The notes below the pieces were generated by a model. It was not told where the DNA came from. It ran no database searches and was given only the letters and a program-made list of their open reading frames with translations. Made by a program: the position numbers and the translations under genes. A DNA stretch of 15,787 nt from Tubulinosema ratisbonensis (Eukaryota > Microsporidia > Tubulinosematidae), in the NCBI GenBank assembly GCA_004000155.1, contig RCSS01000813.1, positions 8,573 through 24,359 on the forward strand, written 5' to 3'. Below are positions 14,934 to 15,787 of this stretch, piece by piece (the first letter of the stretch is position 1; each line of letters opens with the position of its first letter).

Positions 14934-15446
14934 ATGTCTGACACACTTTATTTTTTATTAATGGTATTCAATTTACATAACACGAATAATACTTCTGTTC
15001 AATCAGGAAGAAAAAGCCCTGTACGGCCATCTATAATAGTAAACACTTACTCCACTCAAAGAATCCTTGACAGTGCTAAAGAAGAAGGAAAACATGGCAT
15101 CGTTCATTACGAAAGAGCTCCCTCTTTAGGTGAATTGAAAAATACTTCTAGAACCAACTCAATTAGTGATTCAATTTATAAAAGTGCATCTTCTTTTAAT
15201 AAATTAGAAGATATTTCTCAAAATTTATTATCTAAAAGTGATCCTACATTAAATTCACACTGTGATAATTCATCCTCTATTCATACAAAGAAAACAAGAA
15301 GTCTCCCAAATTTGTCAAGAAAAAGTCAATTATCTCAATTTAATTCATTAGAAAAGGTTGACACTACTTCTTTAGAAAGTGTAAATGAATTTTTTAAAGA
15401 AAAAGATTTAAAATTAGTTTACTTGAAAAAGAAAATTTTGATTTAA
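14934..15446 (+). CDS. Serine-rich protein, zero-frame product 170 aa
   Basis: I do not recognise a family. A short hydrophobic start (MSDTLYFLLMVFNL, 1-14) is followed by a long Ser/Thr/Asn-rich, probably disordered region (15-145). This contains several basic-Ser-Leu patches (ERAPSLGEL 60-68, KKTRSLPNLSRKS 119-131) that look like phosphorylation or docking sites. From about 147 it becomes helical (ESVNEFFKEKDLK). The zero frame then ends soon after, at 15444-15446 (YLKKKILI-stop). The -1 frame carries on at once with a strong leucine zipper to 15562, so the true protein is probably 209 aa. The start is chosen because of the CCCC motif. Base use moves from C-rich to G-rich along the gene like its neighbours. 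The hydrophobic start is too short and polar-flanked to be called a signal peptide with confidence. Confidence 0.7.
   Translation: MSDTLYFLLMVFNLHNTNNTSVQSGRKSPVRPSIIVNTYSTQRILDSAKEEGKHGIVHYERAPSLGELKNTSRTNSISDSIYKSASSFNKLEDISQNLLSKSDPTLNSHCDNSSSIHTKKTRSLPNLSRKSQLSQFNSLEKVDTTSLESVNEFFKEKDLKLVYLKKKILI
15407..15413 (+). other. Candidate -1 frameshift site (T TTA AAA)
   Basis: The heptamer T-TTA-AAA, read in zero frame as gaT TTA AAA, has the X XXY YYZ form of known -1 slippery sites. It lies inside the short overlap between the two frames of the serine-rich gene, ten codons before the zero-frame stop. No stable downstream structure was seen. A missing base in a nearby A- or T-run would give the same picture. 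Confidence 0.4.
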
Positions 15447-15562
15447 AAGAACAAATTTATGAATTAAAAAATAAAATTCAATTTTTGAATTCTCAAATTG
15501 AGCAATTAAAAAATAAAAAGAGTATAAAAAAGAGAATTAAAAAAATGTTTTTTAAAAATTAA
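15413..15562 (+). CDS. Leucine-zipper tail of the serine-rich protein (-1 frame)
   Basis: Read from 15413 in the -1 frame, 49 codons follow with no stop until 15560-15562. Leucines recur every seventh residue five times (LEKENFD, LKEQIYE, LKNKIQF, LNSQIEQ, L). Ile occupies the a positions of three of these heptads and Asn that of an earlier one, an ideal parallel coiled coil. A basic tail (KNKKSIKKRIKKMFFKN) ends the protein. The heptad phase runs on from Phe154 of the zero-frame part if the switch occurs at 15407-15413, giving a 209-aa product. It is the C-terminal half of the gene at 14934, joined by programmed frameshifting or separated by an assembly error or mutation. It probably drives dimerisation. 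Confidence 0.7.
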   Translation: MSLLEKENFDLKEQIYELKNKIQFLNSQIEQLKNKKSIKKRIKKMFFKN

Positions 15563-15787
15563 AGTGGTTCTTTTTTGTTCTTTGTTGAGGTTAAATAAAT
15601 ATTAAATACTTTTATTAAAATTTTATTATTATCAATATTAAATTATTATTAATATTTAATTATTTTTAAAATTAATAATTTCTTTTTACTAAAAAATATT
15701 TTTTTTAAAAATAAATTTTTATTTTATAAATAAATTTTAATTATTCTTTTGTTAAATATTTTTTTATTAAAAAAATGAAACTATTAA
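15563..15787. other. AT-rich 3' flank
   Basis: Only A/T-rich repeats of the TATTAAAT and AATTAATAATT type are seen here; no gene is visible to the window end. Confidence 0.5.

Noticed and set aside
1..15787. CRISPR array, bacterial operons, ribosome binding sites
   Set aside because: No regularly spaced identical repeats with unique spacers were found; gene content is eukaryotic.

Overview
The window looks like nuclear DNA from a very AT-rich eukaryote with small, intronless genes. A microsporidian with an expanded, gene-poor genome is the best fit. Two genes are recognisable. One is DPH5, a diphthamide-pathway methyltransferase found only in eukaryotes and archaea. The other is a very short RRN3, the RNA polymerase I initiation factor, found only in eukaryotes. 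Several starts carry a C-run directly before the ATG (CCC-ATG at 11475 on the minus strand, CCCC-TTA-ATG at 14934, TCC-ATG at 11724), resembling the CCC-type motif described for microsporidian genes. The species is inferred, not proven.

Region 1-1330 is a decayed Tc1-like (DD34E) transposase gene on the minus strand, full of stops and frameshifts. A 220-bp SINE-like retroposon is inserted inside it. Region 2116-2964 encodes an orphan protein with about eight membrane segments. Region 3766-4550 holds a small TTAA-flanked inverted-repeat element, a second full SINE-like copy with a perfect 14-bp target-site duplication, and a truncated copy. Two small orphan genes follow (4586-4831, soluble and basic; 4906-5211, three membrane segments). 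Region 5212-9804 has no intact gene. It holds a cluster of old SINE-like copies in the opposite orientation (5544-6005), further fragments, a decayed small ORF and a tRNA-like relic. Region 9805-13619 is the conserved core: an orphan 556-aa helical protein on the minus strand, divergent from DPH5, followed by RRN3. Region 13898-14478 has more SINE-like copies. Region 14934-15562 encodes a serine-rich protein whose leucine-zipper tail lies in the -1 frame behind a canonical U UUA AAA slippery heptamer.

The most novel signal is the SINE-like family. It has a fixed 5' end (TGTAAC), a 3' A-run, about 220 bp length, target-site duplications, at least ten full or partial copies at different ages, and an internal hairpin that persists although its sequence changes. 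I cannot assign it to a known family. Two other signals deserve attention: the possible -1 frameshift gene at the right end, and a strong C-to-G strand-asymmetry gradient running 5' to 3' along each gene, whichever strand it lies on. Ns at 1-25, 6273, 11532-11535 and 12500-12523 show an imperfect assembly, so single-base frameshifts must be read with care.
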